Shown here in pieces: positions 38,452-51,195 of a stretch of DNA of 64,000 nucleotides. Position 1 is the stretch's first letter; the number at the start of each line of letters is the position of its first letter. Source of the stretch: Paramacrobiotus metropolitanus (Eukaryota; Tardigrada; Eutardigrada; Parachela; Macrobiotidae); NCBI RefSeq assembly GCF_019649055.1, contig NW_026570468.1, positions 33,376 to 97,375 on the forward strand, given 5' to 3'. The position numbers and the translations under genes are program-made. A model generated the notes under the pieces. It saw only the letters and a program-made list of their open reading frames with translations, was not told where the DNA came from and did no database searches.

Positions 38452-39369
38452 ATGACTTTCCTCAACAACACTACGGCGCAGAACGCCAATCAGCCAGCCT
38501 CCGCACAACCCGGTTGGACTCCATTACTATTAGCATCAACCTTCATTTCCTGCGCATCCTTTATCTGCAATGCCATCATGTTATTTCTGCAGTTCCTCCC
38601 GAACACCCGGGTCACATCCTTTACCATTTACCTAATCGCCATCTCCTCGGGAATGTTTTATGGTTAATCGTCGTGCGCCCGCTGGCTATTTACAGCGCGG
38701 TCACGGGCGTGTGGCCCGGTGGTCATGCCGTGTGTGCCACGTATTCCTATTTCCAGTTTGTTATCAGTCAGATACCTGTGTTCGTCCATGTTCTCATATC
38801 CATCAACCGCCTGTGGGCGATCACATATCCCGTCTCATACCGGCAACGCCATCACACCAAGATGGCCGTTTTATTATGCCTGGCAGTGGTGGCATACGTC
38901 CACGGTCCGCAGTTTGCCAGGTTCATATTGGAATTCTTTTATTACAGTACTCCGGTTAAGCCAACTGGCTGCCAGCCCGGTGCCGGAGGGATACTGATTT
39001 GGCGACGCATCGTTGCCGTGCTCCACCGTGCCGTTCCTTGTATTCTGGTTTTAGCTGTTTATGTTCATATAATTTTCAAAAGGTGGCTGAAGAAACGCGA
39101 ACGGCAGGCTTTCAATCCAGCCGGTGGATCAGAAAGGTCACCTGGGATGGTGCGGCATTCGGCAATTACGCGGCGACAAGTGAAGCCATTCGTCATTCTT
39201 ACTGCTACGACAATAACGGTTCTCATTACCTGGATTCCTGCGAATGTTTACTGGGGGTTGATTTATCTGAACTTTCGGTTGCCATATTGGGTGTTTTAAT
39301 TTAACATCGACGATTTTCTCTCTGCAAATGCTTTTCGACCCTATAATATGGCTGGTCAGCCTACGATAA
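38452..39369 (+). pseudogene. GPCR 5, frameshifted relative of GPCR 1
   Basis: ATG at 38452 (MTFLNNTTAQ). A 1-nt loss in TM2 (ATCTCCTCGGGAATG; the sister copy has ATCTCCGTCGGG) ends the first frame at 38667. TM2-TM7 continue in the next frame with intact NRLW, CQPGAGG and the TM6 WIP motif. An extra T near 39296 shifts the frame again just before DPIMWLVSLR. The two lesions are each single-base, so sequencing or assembly error in homopolymers is conceivable, but GPCR 4 nearby is similarly broken. Otherwise close to GPCR 1. Confidence 0.8.
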
Positions 39370-39813
39370 ACACCTCGTACTGTTTTTGTACTCGTAGCCG
39401 AAATTAAATTATAATATTGTCCTATACGAGTATCGATTGGAAATGGTGAAAATATTGATAAGAAATCTCCTTTCTGGTGAATCGACGGTGTCGATCTTTG
39501 ATAAAGCTATCCCCAAAGCCTTTATCAGAATTCCGAAAACCTTGAAAATTCACCACAATCCGTTGTTTTCTAATTGAGCACTTCTATAGGTATACACTAC
39601 ATGAACAAACCAAACATGTTTCGATCTCTACCATTAGCATTCAACATCGATGTATTCCGTGGTTCACAATCAGCATTTTGCACAACAAAAACGCAATGCG
39701 CACATGAAATGTCGTATTGTTAAAGAAACAATAATTCCTGGAACAACTAGTCAAGGTGTCCATGAGTTAGATTTCGCAAGCCCAGATTTAAATTAAAAGT
39801 TATTTCGGTTCTT

Positions 39814-40660
39814 TTAAGCTTTTAAAAGCCACATGAGCGGGTCAAAAACTGTTTGCAAAGCTGTGAGAATGATGCCGACGTGAAAAAACCAGACCGGCTT
39901 TTGGAAGACGGCGGACATCGGCGGGAAGCCAGCACATCAGCACGACATCGTCAGCACCAGAAACGGCCTGACCTTTCGTTGCCAGTCACCTGCACGCTTC
40001 CTTTTGAATCGGCGTGGCCTCAGTCCTGCTACAAGGATTCCATTAGCCTCAGTACCACTACAGTCCGCTTTGTTTGCTCCAGCGTTGGTTTCGTCGCAGC
40101 CGCGCGCCTTTTCTTCCAGCGCTTTAGTGTCATATACATATAAATTCCGATCACCAGCAACAGCGGAATAAACCGGTGCAGAACGATTGCCATGCGGGCT
40201 GCAGTAGAAGAAATCTTGGAAAAAAAAAGAAAACCGCACAAAATGGACGCAGGCCACAGTCCCCAGACACAGTAACGCCGCCGTCTTTTGTCCGTGATGT
40301 CGCCGGTACGATTGGAAGGCTCAAAGACGGCTCATCGAGATGAGGACGTGCAGGAACACTGGAATTTAATCAGCATGAACACAAATTGTCTGCAAATGTA
40401 CCGGATGCAGACTGGTTGGCGGGCAGGCGCCATGCAGGGTGTTGACTCGCAACACCTCTAAACCGGGCAGGTTACTGAAGCAGATAAAAATCCATTAAGT
40501 AGTGATGGATGTGGCAATAATTGCAGCAGCACCATACCGATATTTAAAAAAATACTTTTGTAACAGAAGCGATGGCGGTGGCGGTAACTTCCCAGTATGG
40601 GATTCCAGCCGCCGGGTCGGATAGTGCCGGGCTGGGTGGCATTGATGCATAATTACCAGC
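39814..40660 (-). pseudogene. GPCR 6, degenerate relative of GPCR 2
   Basis: Starts in the region aligned with the GPCR 2 ATG and runs to a stop at 39814-39816 after DPLMWLLKA. Multiple indels: parts of TM2-TM4, loop 2 and TM6 are recognisable in changing frames (VKPFLVLTM, TM5 RFIPLLLVIGIYMYMTLKRW). The clearest frame is 39937-40257. Non-functional. Confidence 0.8.
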
Positions 40661-42177
40661 TTCTATCGTCATTAAAGCGATTCCAAAACCGAATGTCTAA
40701 CAAATACATTAGGAAAATGTTGATAACCGAACTCGAAATCGTTGCGGTGCGCTGGTATTTGCAGATACATGGCGATATTCACAAAATCTAATTTTCGCGC
40801 TTAGTCGATTAGCAGATGCAACCAATCACGTTAGAAACTGATCAGTCTGTTTTAATTGTTTCCTGAGAATTTTTGTTGTTTACATCTGAGTGGAGCCGGA
40901 ATTTCGGGATCTGAGGATGTAATCCGAATGGACGATAAGAAAGGTATAAATTTACTTCCTATGTGAATTTCAATTAGCAGAAAAAAATATCAGCCTAAAG
41001 ATGACGCACATGCCACAGCGTGTGATGTTAGGCTGCAGCTGTTGTCGAAATATTCCAGGCTTAACCACACTCCCTTTCGGCGCCAAATAATTAGACATTC
41101 AACGACAACTATCATGCTGTGTGACCTTCTCGACAACAGCAGGGGTTGCACCATGAACAGAAGAAAAAACTAACTAGTGATCACTTTGAGCGGAATTTGT
41201 GAAGAAAACTGGACTTATGACGCATGATGTTGCAGATATGAAGAGAGAATGATCCGGTCACTGCTGTTGAGTTGAAATGCATAAATGTCTTACAAATAAT
41301 TATACGTAGGGATTAAGCCTGTTCAGTTAGGCGTCAGCAAAATCAGTTTCCTGTTTATGCTCAAGACTATAAGTGAAATACATGTCCCGCCTTCTCCCGT
41401 TCTTCGTTAAGCACGTCCTCCCCACAAGAGTTCAGTTTATGTGGTGTTCTGCCTACATTAATTTGCTCTTTCAGTTACAGACTTGCAGTTACCGGTTATG
41501 ACCTAAGCAGGCTAATCCGAAAGAAGGTAAACCGTGCTTCTTTTAAAAGCTGCCCTGTATACGTGCTCCGGCACATTCGAAAGCTCAGCATTCAGCGTTA
41601 CGAAACCAGTATACGCGACATCTGAGATTTTGCAAGTTAATTACAACTATGACATGTAAAAGTGTAGTGGTTAAAGGTCATCCTGACGTTGTTGCTATTT
41701 CAGGCACTTTAAAAGTGGCTGGCATTACTGCTTTCGCGGACCACGTACCTATTCCATACATCCGATCCCTCGCCTTCACTACTCTTGTAACAACTATCGT
41801 GCACCTTTTATCGCTTTCTGGAAAAAGTGACAGTGGCGTAAGCACTTGTGTAATCAAGCTTATTAACGTATAAACTCGATTAACAGCGTTGAAATCCGTA
41901 AAACGAGGCTAATTTGATCAGCTCATCATTGCATCAGCGGAATATAAGACGACGACCATGTGATGGATGTGGTGGAATGCTGGCATCAATTTCCTGATTT
42001 CCTACGACTAAATGTCACCGGATTTTGGAACATGCCAAAAGTATTTAACGGCCTGCTGCAGGACATGTGAAGGTCAGGTATTCCTTTTGCAAATACATTC
42101 TCGTAAAACCGTCTACATGGACGTTGACCTTTGATGCGAGTTCTCCAACTTTTCCATGGTGAACGGATCATTGAAAA
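40661..42177. other. Spacer paralogous to 3.83-5.36 kb
   Basis: No gene. Patches match the left block spacer. At ~41,890-41,930 it keeps the ancestral, non-palindromic form of the region that became palindromic at 5027-5111. Confidence 0.6.
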
Positions 42178-43153
42178 ATGAATTCTTCATACAACACCAC
42201 AATTATCTTCAACACCACCCAGCCCGCATCCTCACCACCGGGCTGGACTCCCGTCCTGATCATGATGGCCCTCATTGCTGGTATCTCCTTCTCACTAAAC
42301 TCCGTAATGCTCCTGCTGCAGTTCCTCCCGCAAACCCGTATCACATCCTTCACCGTGTACCTGATTGCCATATGCATCGGGAATCTCGGTTATTTAGGCA
42401 TCGTCCGACCAATCGGGATTATGACCTCGGCAACGGGAGTGTTCCCCGGTGGTTACGCATTATGTATGTTCTACATGTACGTGCAGTTTATCATCTGTCA
42501 AGTCCCGGTACTGGTGCACGCTCTCATCTCCATCAACCGCTTTTGGGCGATCCGCTACCCGGTATCTTACCGGCATCGTCATCATAAAAAGATGTCCATT
42601 CTGCTCTGCGCCAGCGTGTTCCTGTACGTGCACTTGGTGCAGTTTCCCATGTTCATGGTGGAATACTACATTATCAGTCCAATCAAGAAAGGTTGTCAGT
42701 TGACCGGGGCAGCGTGGATGCCCTGGCGCAACGCCGATATTGTTCTGCATCGCTTCATACCGCTGATTCTGGTCATCGGGATCTACATCTACATTATTGT
42801 CAAGAAATGGAAAAAGAAGCGCACTATTGATCACCACGAAATGAGTGTGGCTTCCACGCAGAATGGCACTGCGTTTACGAAGGCTGATATTGTTGAAGAC
42901 GATGATGAAAGAGCCGGCGCGAAGAAGCTTAAAGGGAAGAATTCCCGTGGGAATAAGCGGGCAGTTAAGCCTTTTGTCGTGTTAACGATGACCTCGGTTT
43001 CCGTGCTGCTGTGCTGGATTCCGGCGGATGTATACTGGGCGATGCTGTACCTGGGATTCCGCTTGCCCGCCTGGGCATACACAATTGTCAGTACTTTATA
43101 CAGTCTGCAAATGATTTTTTGATCCTCTGATGTGGATGATTAGTCTGAAATAA
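42178..43153 (+). pseudogene. GPCR 7, close relative of GPCR 3, one late frameshift
   Basis: The 314-residue frame is intact from ATG (MNSSYNTT) through TM7, with NRFW, the TM6 WIP motif and the acidic/Lys-rich third intracellular loop shared with GPCR 3. One extra T in a T-run at about 43117 creates a TGA and cuts off the last ~10 residues (the DPLMW motif and tail), which are still readable to 43153. A receptor without this motif is probably impaired. A homopolymer sequencing error would restore it, so its status is uncertain. Confidence 0.8.
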
Positions 43154-44201
43154 CCAAGGAACGCCATCTGCAGTTTTCATAACTTGTGCATTTGTTGATT
43201 ATTAAAATTATAAGAATGACTTGTGTCTACTACTGAACGGCAAACCTTTTCAGTAACTCATATGAGCACGTTTCAGTTACATGGATCACAGATATTTAAT
43301 GATGCGTTCCTTTAAATTTCTCACCAGTGTTTTCGTAACCTCTTGTCGCGCGCCGATTGAAACACTTGACATCTCTGGAAAAGGGTGCAGTTTATGGTGC
43401 GGGTAAAAATAGATAGGTTCATTGCGACCGTTAAATAAACCTCATTAATCGTTGAAAATTTAGGGTAGCGTATGCAGTGTGGTTCTGTAGAATCGGGGCC
43501 CGAGATGACGTATTGTGATGACGGTGTGCTTTTGCTTTCATTAATTTTCAAGCAAAAGCTTACAGTACAATATAGCGATGATATTTGTTCACTGTGCTGC
43601 TTTTATCGAACCCTTCCGTTCTTTGCGCTTTCGGGAAGAATGTTATTTCTTATACTAACTAAAAGCGCAAATTAAGGCAGATATGTATGTGCAATAATCA
43701 GTGCATTACTGGTAATTTCAAACGTGAGTATTGAATATCTTACTGGAATGGTTGGTTAAATGAAAGGTTTTATATGACAAGGTATACACAAATCTGGGAC
43801 ATTTTTCATGGAACTAATTACGCGATGTAATTCAACCTGCAGTGTTATCACGGACGACGTCACGAGGCAATACGAACAGGCATATACGACCTGTGCAATT
43901 CTCCTGTACCTCTAAAGTTCGAAGATAATTAAGTAAACGCTTAAAATAGCGGGTTCCCTTCTGTTCAGAGCAGTAGATTAGCTAAAAATGATGAAGCACA
44001 AAATAATTTCTAACCCATTATATAAAAGTAGAGCCCTCAGGTCAACTAATAAAATAATGTTAATTTCGGTATGATTTATCCACCACTTTACGAAACTACC
44101 AACCCAAAGCCTTGCAACCATTTATGTGTACGTGCCATAGGCAAAGAAAAGCACGATCAAGCGATTTCAACATTGCAGCGATATTACTGCATTCTCTCGC
44201 A
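43154..44201. other. Spacer
   Basis: No gene seen; short random ORFs only. Confidence 0.5.
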
Positions 44202-45181
44202 TTATCTCATGCTAAAAAGCCACATTAACGGATCGAATACGATTTGCACGGAATATAAAAACGACGTCACATTGTGCACCCATCCGGGCGGTGGCATGTT
44301 CACATAAACTAACGCCCAGTGCACATCAGCGGGTACCCAGCAGATTAGCATTAATCGAGGTCAAGGTTAACGACAAACGGTTTAACTTTGCGTCGCTTGA
44401 TTCCGGACCGGTATCCAGTGGTTGGCGCGTAGTCTCCGGCATTTTTGTCAGCAACCATCGGCTTACTTGAGTTATCATTGGGATCCGTTGACTGGCGTGC
44501 GTCTCCGGCCTGTTCACCTACACGACCTTTCCTCCATCGTTTCAGCATGACGTAGACGTAAATCACCAGAATAGTTAAAAGTGGGATCATCCGGTGCAGA
44601 ATAAAATCCACCAGCCGCCATGCCACGATGGCTCCCGCTCCCGGCTGGCAAGTGGTGTAATCTTTAGCCGGAGCATGGTAAAATTCCACCAGCATCACGG
44701 GAAAGATCAGGATGTGCACGTAGGCCATCACGGCGATACAGAGCAAAACAGCGACGTTTTTATTATGACGCTGCCGATACGACACGGGATGCGTGACCGC
44801 CCATAAACGGTTAACAGCGATCAGAACGTGTACTAGCACGGGAATCATGCTGACCACCATCTGGGAATACACGTAGAACGCACATACGGCTTGACCGCCG
44901 GGAAAGCGGCCGGTGACGAAATTGAGAAAACCAATGGTGCGCGTAGGCAGCAGAACGACAATGTTGCCGATGGAGATGCAGATTAAATAGATGGTGAAGG
45001 CAGTGACCTTGGTTTGTGGTAGCAACTGAAGCAGTAGTATCGTAACGTTCAGTACAACGGATATACAGGATAAACATAGTTGGGCGATTAACAGAGGCGT
45101 CCAGCCGTATGGCGTTACAATGGGCAGCGTAGTGTTAGTAAGATATTTTATTGTGGTGTTGCTGAACGCCAGGGCGTTCAT
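44202..45181 (-). pseudogene. GPCR 8, frameshifted in TM6
   Basis: ATG at 45181 (MNALAFSNTT). The frame is intact for 276 residues through TM1-TM5 and the third loop. It represents a third subfamily with TCQPGAG loop 2, NRLW and a YGW motif before TM1. Two small frame changes in TM6 end the first frame at 44351; CWVP and the TM7 DPLMWLF motif are still readable downstream to a stop at 44202-44204. Pseudogene unless the shifts are assembly errors. Confidence 0.78.
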
Positions 45182-46373
45182 GTTTGTCGCGCTCCTGGTC
45201 CGAAATAATGCAACAATATTTCAATGAATATGACTATTTAATTTATCCCAACTTACGAGAGCTTACATATAAACATCTGCTAGTTTAGCGACGACGATTT
45301 AAGAACAACAACAGATCAAATCCAAAGCAAGGTTATTTTGCTGCAATCAACAATAAACCAAGTTGGTGCCACGTGACAGTAATATTTTTATGTGAATCGA
45401 GACTTTCGAGTTATAATATGTAGAGAGTACTATGCTGCAGATTTCCGTGATCAGCATTTGCCTCCTGATGAAAGATCTGCAATGCGGCTTACTGTAACAA
45501 ATACTAATAAGTAATAAGCAATATGTTTTAGCGGATAATGCACAGATAAAACGCCAGAGTGAACATTATGACCTTGTACTTTATGAATTACGTCTCGTCA
45601 GAACCAAATTACTGACGCAAATTAATGGCAATTTTCAGTTTCCTTGAAAGGGCATGTTGAATTCCAACTGCATGACAAGATTCAATTCTGCAAAACAGGA
45701 TTATTGTTACTTAGGTCGCACGCAGTATCACATGCCCACCGGAAATTAAACGCAGTCTAAGCAAAATTTTACTGCGAACATATTTGTTTACGGGTAATAC
45801 AAAATAATTATTCTCAAGAACAAAATTAATGTTGTGTCAAAGCATGTGATAAAGTTCCGAAACTATTTAGCGGTGTTATCTGTACCTGCTGTTGTACTGT
45901 AGTAGAGTGATCTCGAGCAACCGTGTTTCGTTATCGTGCCAAGTTCAAACACATGCGCTGTTGAAAATCGCTAATTAACGATGTTTAATTTTTTATCGTG
46001 TTTAGCATTAAAATTACCGAAAAAGTAGGTGTTTTAGTGGTGATTACGGCTATCATACCGAAGGATATATAAAGTAAATGAGCTACTGGAGTGAAATGAC
46101 CTTTGCATAAATGAAAATAATTGCGCATGTAAATTACTATCAAAGATCAGTGAGAGAACTGCTCAAAAGAGAACAATTAGAGAACTGCTCAAAAGCCGCA
46201 GCTTGATTGCATAGTTAAGCACATACACATTCAATATCAGATTTATTTCGTTGCATAAAAGCGCGGCAGCGGTGACAATAATAAAATTCATAAACAGGAA
46301 GTGGCTCGAGAAAACCAAGCGCAACCTCATGCGATCGAAAATGCAGCAAATTTCACGCTTCGAGCATAAAATC
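45182..46373. other. Spacer
   Basis: No gene. One local direct repeat near 46150-46200 (GAGAACTGCTCAAAAG twice). Confidence 0.5.
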
Positions 46374-47346
46374 CTAACGGATACTAAACAACCACATTAA
46401 CGGATCAAAAACCATTTGGATAGAAGACAAGGTCCCAATTAAAGTGGCGACCCACCAAGGCGGTCGCGCGTTCATATAAATCATCGCCCAGTAGACATCC
46501 GGTGGAATCCAGCAGACGAAAACAGTAATGGATGTTAAAAGTCAGCACTAAATACGGTTTCACTCTCCGTCATGATTCATCGCGGAATGCTGTGGTGCCG
46601 GCGCTCGTGCCCTTGTGCAGTACTCTCTCCGGCTGTCGCTTTTGTCGTTGAAGTGGCATTATGCTCCGTTGATTGATTCGATCTTTCAATCTGCTGGTCG
46701 CCCACTCTCTGTCTTTTTCCATCGCTTAACGATCCATAAATATACGTTCCAAGAATTACCAGCGGAATTATTCGGTGAAGCACGAAATCAGCGCGCCGCC
46801 ATTCGAGAATACCACCCGACCCGCCTTGCAGACAAGCTGATTTTCCGGCTGGAGTGTATAAGAAGAATTCCACCATAAACATGGAAAAATGAATCACGTG
46901 GACGTAGGCCACGGCACCGAGACACAACAAGATAGCCGTCTTTTTCTGTGCTTCTGACTATATGAGACAGGATACGTGACCTCTTCCATAAACGGTTGAC
47001 AGAGATCAGGACGTGCATCAGTACCGGAACCATACTGGCCACAAATCCGCCGTAGACGTAAACGCACACTGCCTGACCACCGGGAAATTCCCGTCAGGTC
47101 GTCATGCCGATGGGGCGCATGGTCACTAGAATGACGATTATGGCTGATGGAGATGAAGATCAGGTATATTGTGAACGAAGTCACCTGCGTCTGCGGAAGG
47201 CACTGCAGAATCAGCATCATGCCATTTAGTCCGACGCCCGCGCATGCTAATACGAGCTGTGTGATGACCAGTGGAGACCAGCCTTGTGGAACGGCTTGCG
47301 TTAAAAATACAGTTGCATTACGATGAATGATACTGGTGTTATTCAT
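46374..47346 (-). pseudogene. GPCR 9, degenerate
   Basis: ATG at 47346 (MNNTSIIHRNAT). TM1-TM2 are readable, then several frame changes; TM3-TM5 (VNRLW region, QGGSGGILEWRRADFVLHR) and the TM7 end (FDPLMWLFS) survive in other frames to a stop at 46374-46376. Same subfamily as GPCR 8 and 10. Non-functional. Confidence 0.75.
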
Positions 47347-49675
47347 CGCTGCCGTTTTCTCTTGCCGGTGTAAAACGAAGAAGGAGGAAATGCCGACTAA
47401 AATATTTTCAATTGTATAGCTTCAACCTATGCTAAATTATAACTGGATTTTAAAAGTTCCGACTGTTCGGAATCTAGAACTATAGGAACAGATTGGGAGC
47501 GCACATGAGCGCTTAGAATAATAGCAATCTGACCTTTGCGCGCTTAGAAAAGCAATCTGACCCAATCTGACCTTCTGAATAGCAATCTGACCTTTGAAAA
47601 AGCCGAGTTCCTACTGAAACCATAGTTTGTCTCCGGTGTGCTGTCTTTTATCGCACCAAATTCCCTTCTAGCCGATACAAGATGTTTAATTATTTCCAGT
47701 TTAATTGCTATTTCCAATTAGATGCTGGACAGTGTATGCCGGTTTTTTCATAGAAAAGTAATCGTTAACGCGAGATGTAATACTGATTTGCTGCATACAG
47801 ACAGACATGTCGATGAGATACTCTGTCACTGAAGGTCATTTTTTTCATTTCCTGTTTTCAGGAGCAGCAATAACATGTTTACACGATCCAGGGAATAACA
47901 CGTTCAGTCTACGACCTACTATACGCTGCTCTTCATTAAATTTCTAATTAAGTATTATGGAAGTCAATGGCGTATCTGAAATCTATCCCGGTTTCAGTTG
48001 TTTAGAGTATTTCAAAATAAACATGCTTCTCACAGTGGTATTACTGTACAGGTTTTAAGTAGTGAAGAAGCAGAATGCAATAAACAGCGTCACATACGTC
48101 ACATACGTCTGTACCACCCGACCACGAAAAACGTTTTATTAGATACAGTATCTAAAACCAGTAAACACTTTAAATACCAATGACAGTCGCAGACGTCATG
48201 GCATGTTAACGGCATGATTCACCGTCTCCGGCGTTCTGAGGTTGAACTCGATTTTAGCGTTACTCTTCCTGACTCAATAATTAGATTAGACCATATAAAT
48301 TTCTTCAGGTGACTAATTAATTTAGTTCGCTTAAACTACATCACATGTTAAAGCTGAGAGCGTCATTTTTGTACGACTGGTGCATCAGCTGCTACCGTTA
48401 CTGGAAAGCAAAAGAGAGGAACCTTTTCTGATGGAAAAAGTAATTACTGGTGATTGCTAAAATGATCCGCATTTTTTCCGAAACAGCAATTGCGTCGTAG
48501 AAGCTTAGTGTAACCGAAGGTAATTAAGGACAGTTATTGACGGGAAAGACTTTTAGCTGTATTATAAACAGTCGACAAAGGCAGACCGTCGAGAGCATCT
48601 AGAAATTCACGAGTACTACTTTGTATTAGCTGTTTTTCGTCTGTTCTACTTCTGCTTGTTCAAGAGAGGGTTGTAAAGCAAAATGTGTGACCTCATAGGC
48701 AATGCAGTTTTCAGTAAACGTCACAACCAAGATAACGCCATTCGCCATATACACGGACAGATGCGCTAACTCCAGAATTGCAGTTCACTGTATCTGTACG
48801 CACTCTGCAGTTTCCCGATTTTTTTATGCTAGTTGCATAATTATGTAGTTAGTGTTAGTTTTACAGTACCATTAGTTATAAAATTTCTTCATTGTCAAAA
48901 GTTCATCATTTGTTTCAAATGCTTTGCTCGTGCAAAGAATATAATTCTGTGTTATCGATGCCGATATTCAGCAACATTCTTCGTGAAACGACGGTAAGTA
49001 GCGAAGTTCAATGCATTACATGGTAAAAGGCGCCTGCATGTTCTACATAATTTGCATCGGGCGCCGTGAGATGCTGCAATTAAACCTTCGTCAGGACCAA
49101 AAATTTGTCTTGTAGACAAGAAAAGCGTTCCGTTACACTCCTTCAATCTCTACAAACCCAAAACCAACGGGGGGAGCGATAACAGGCTCGGTCGTGCTGA
49201 TATGTTTCCCAACCACCAGCTAGTTGGGATCATACAACTGCTCTTGCCTTGTGCGCTTGTGGTGCTAAGTCCATGCTGATCGTGTAGTTCTACCAAAAGC
49301 GCATCATATACCTGGTCGAAATCGCGACACAGCGCATCGTGATGCAGATTGTCACAAACCGTTCGGAACTTCGGCTTAAGAACTACGTCACCAGAACAGC
49401 GATCAGACACATCGCGCTTTCTAACGTAAGTACAAACTTTAAAGTTAAGAAAACAAACGAACAAAGATTAAAATCAAACTACCGATGGCGGTGACTTTAC
49501 AGCGTAACTGAAACCTTTGCATTTCGTTTCATATTCAATAAAAGACATATTTGCAAGCTCTTATTACAGCCGCAGCTTAAATCGATGGTCAACCGTATAC
49601 AGACCACTTTGTATCAGAATTAAAGGAGCACAACCAAAAATACAGTAGAATTGTAGCATGACATTCTATCGCATA
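47347..49675. other. Spacer, possible gene relic on the minus strand
   Basis: Near 47500-47600 a word of the form AGCAATCTGACCT is repeated four times in ~90 bp. At 48952-49464 two adjacent minus-strand frames (49150-49464, then 48952-49146) read like one Cys-containing protein with a frame change (CKLCRTCRRLLPC). I do not recognise it; a relic or an exon is possible. The rest is empty. Confidence 0.4.
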
Positions 49676-50626
49676 CTAAAGAAACCACATCAAAGGATCA
49701 AATACCATTTGGACGGAAAACAATGTCCTCATTCTTGTACCACCACGGTGGTCGAGCGCTCATGTACGTCATTGCCCAGTAGACATCCGGCGGAATCCAG
49801 CAGACGAAAACGGTAATGGATGTTAAAGGTCAGCACTAAATATGGTTTCACTCGCCGGCGCCGACCTACTTGCCATGGTGGCGAAGTGCTCGTGCCACTG
49901 CCGAGCACTGTCTCCCTGTGGTCGCTCGTGTAGTGGAGGTGGTATTCTGCTCCGCGGATGGATTCTTTTCAATCTGCTGATTCCCAACCCTCTGCTTTTC
50001 CATCGCTTTATGATCACATAAACGTACGTTCCGGAGAATGATTAGAAGAGGAAGCACTCGGTGAAGGACAAATCAGCGCGTCGCCATGCAATGATACCAC
50101 CCGCCGAAACTTGCTGACAGGCCTTGGATTTTCCTGGTGGAATGTAATAAAAAAAATTCCACAGAAAAAAAGAGGAAATGAATTACGTGAACGTACGCCA
50201 CGACGCCGAGGCACAGCAAGAGAGCCGTTCTTCGTGTGCTGGTGACTATACGAGACCGGATACGTGACCGCCCAAAAGCGGTTGACTGAGATCAGGACGT
50301 GTATCAAAGCCGGAACCGTTTGGAGCCCAAATCACCGTGCCGCGTAGCACAGACCGTTGAACCACCAGGCCACATTCCCGTCACAGAATTCGTCATACCG
50401 ATGGGTCATGGTCAGTAGAACGACGATATGGCCGATGGAGATGAAGATCAGGTATATTGAACGATGTCACCTGCGTCTGTGGAAGGCACTGCAGGACCAC
50501 TGCCATTCAGTGCGACACCGGCACAGGCTAATAACAGCTGTGTGATGACCAGCGGAGACCAGCCTTGCGGAGCGGCTTGCGTTAAAATAACGTTGCGTTA
50601 TACACAATTATACTGGTGTTGTTCAT
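49676..50626 (-). pseudogene. GPCR 10, degenerate sister of GPCR 9
   Basis: The ATG context matches GPCR 9 (TTGTTCATCGCTGCC on the plus strand, ATG at 50626). Many indels; TM3 (VLISVNRFWAVTYPVSYS) and other pieces remain in shifting frames, and the TM7 end VFDPLMWF precedes a stop at 49676-49678. Clear tandem duplicate of GPCR 9. Confidence 0.75.
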
Positions 50627-50768
50627 CGCTGCCATTGTTATGAGTCTTATGACCGTATGGAGACAAAGCTATAAATGCCGGCAATACATACCTGTGCGTA
50701 ACTGGCAACGTTAAAGAATAATTTGATTATGGGAGTTACCGCTGCTAAAAATCTAAAACCTGTATACA

Positions 50769-51195
50769 GTGTTGGGCCAGTCGCTATGGCAGCCTACGAG
50801 CAGGCAGCCAGCGACAGTCCCGCTTCCGGTGTGCTGACTCACACCGAGTCGCACTCGCTGTCGAGCGCTAGATCGGCCTCGACTCAGGCAGCTTTCCGCC
50901 CAGCCTTTCGTCTCGGCCAATCATCGGCCTCGATGTAGGCGGAGCCACGCCTCCTTTCCACATCTCGGCCTATCAGCGTTCGTTCGCTCGTGTTGGATCT
51001 GCCCAGTGCCGCATTAGGCTTTTCCCATGTTATGGCTCGATGTGCCATTCATTTTCATTCACTAGCTGACATTCGGTGATTTCTGATCTACAGCTCACAT
51101 CGAGCCTTTTGTGTTTTAGGTTTCTCTGTACTTTATTGCTATCCACAATAAAGCCTTCTCTCACTATCGTGAGCCTTTGTTCGCCTGCTGTCACA
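50769..51195 (+). repeat. Putative 5' LTR of element 2
   Basis: Begins TGTTGGGCC after GPCR-related sequence and may end CTGTCACA. CAATAAAG near 51147 is a poly(A) signal typical of an R region. No second copy is available to confirm the ends, and no clear tRNA-complementary PBS follows, so the LTR could be longer. Confidence 0.4.
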
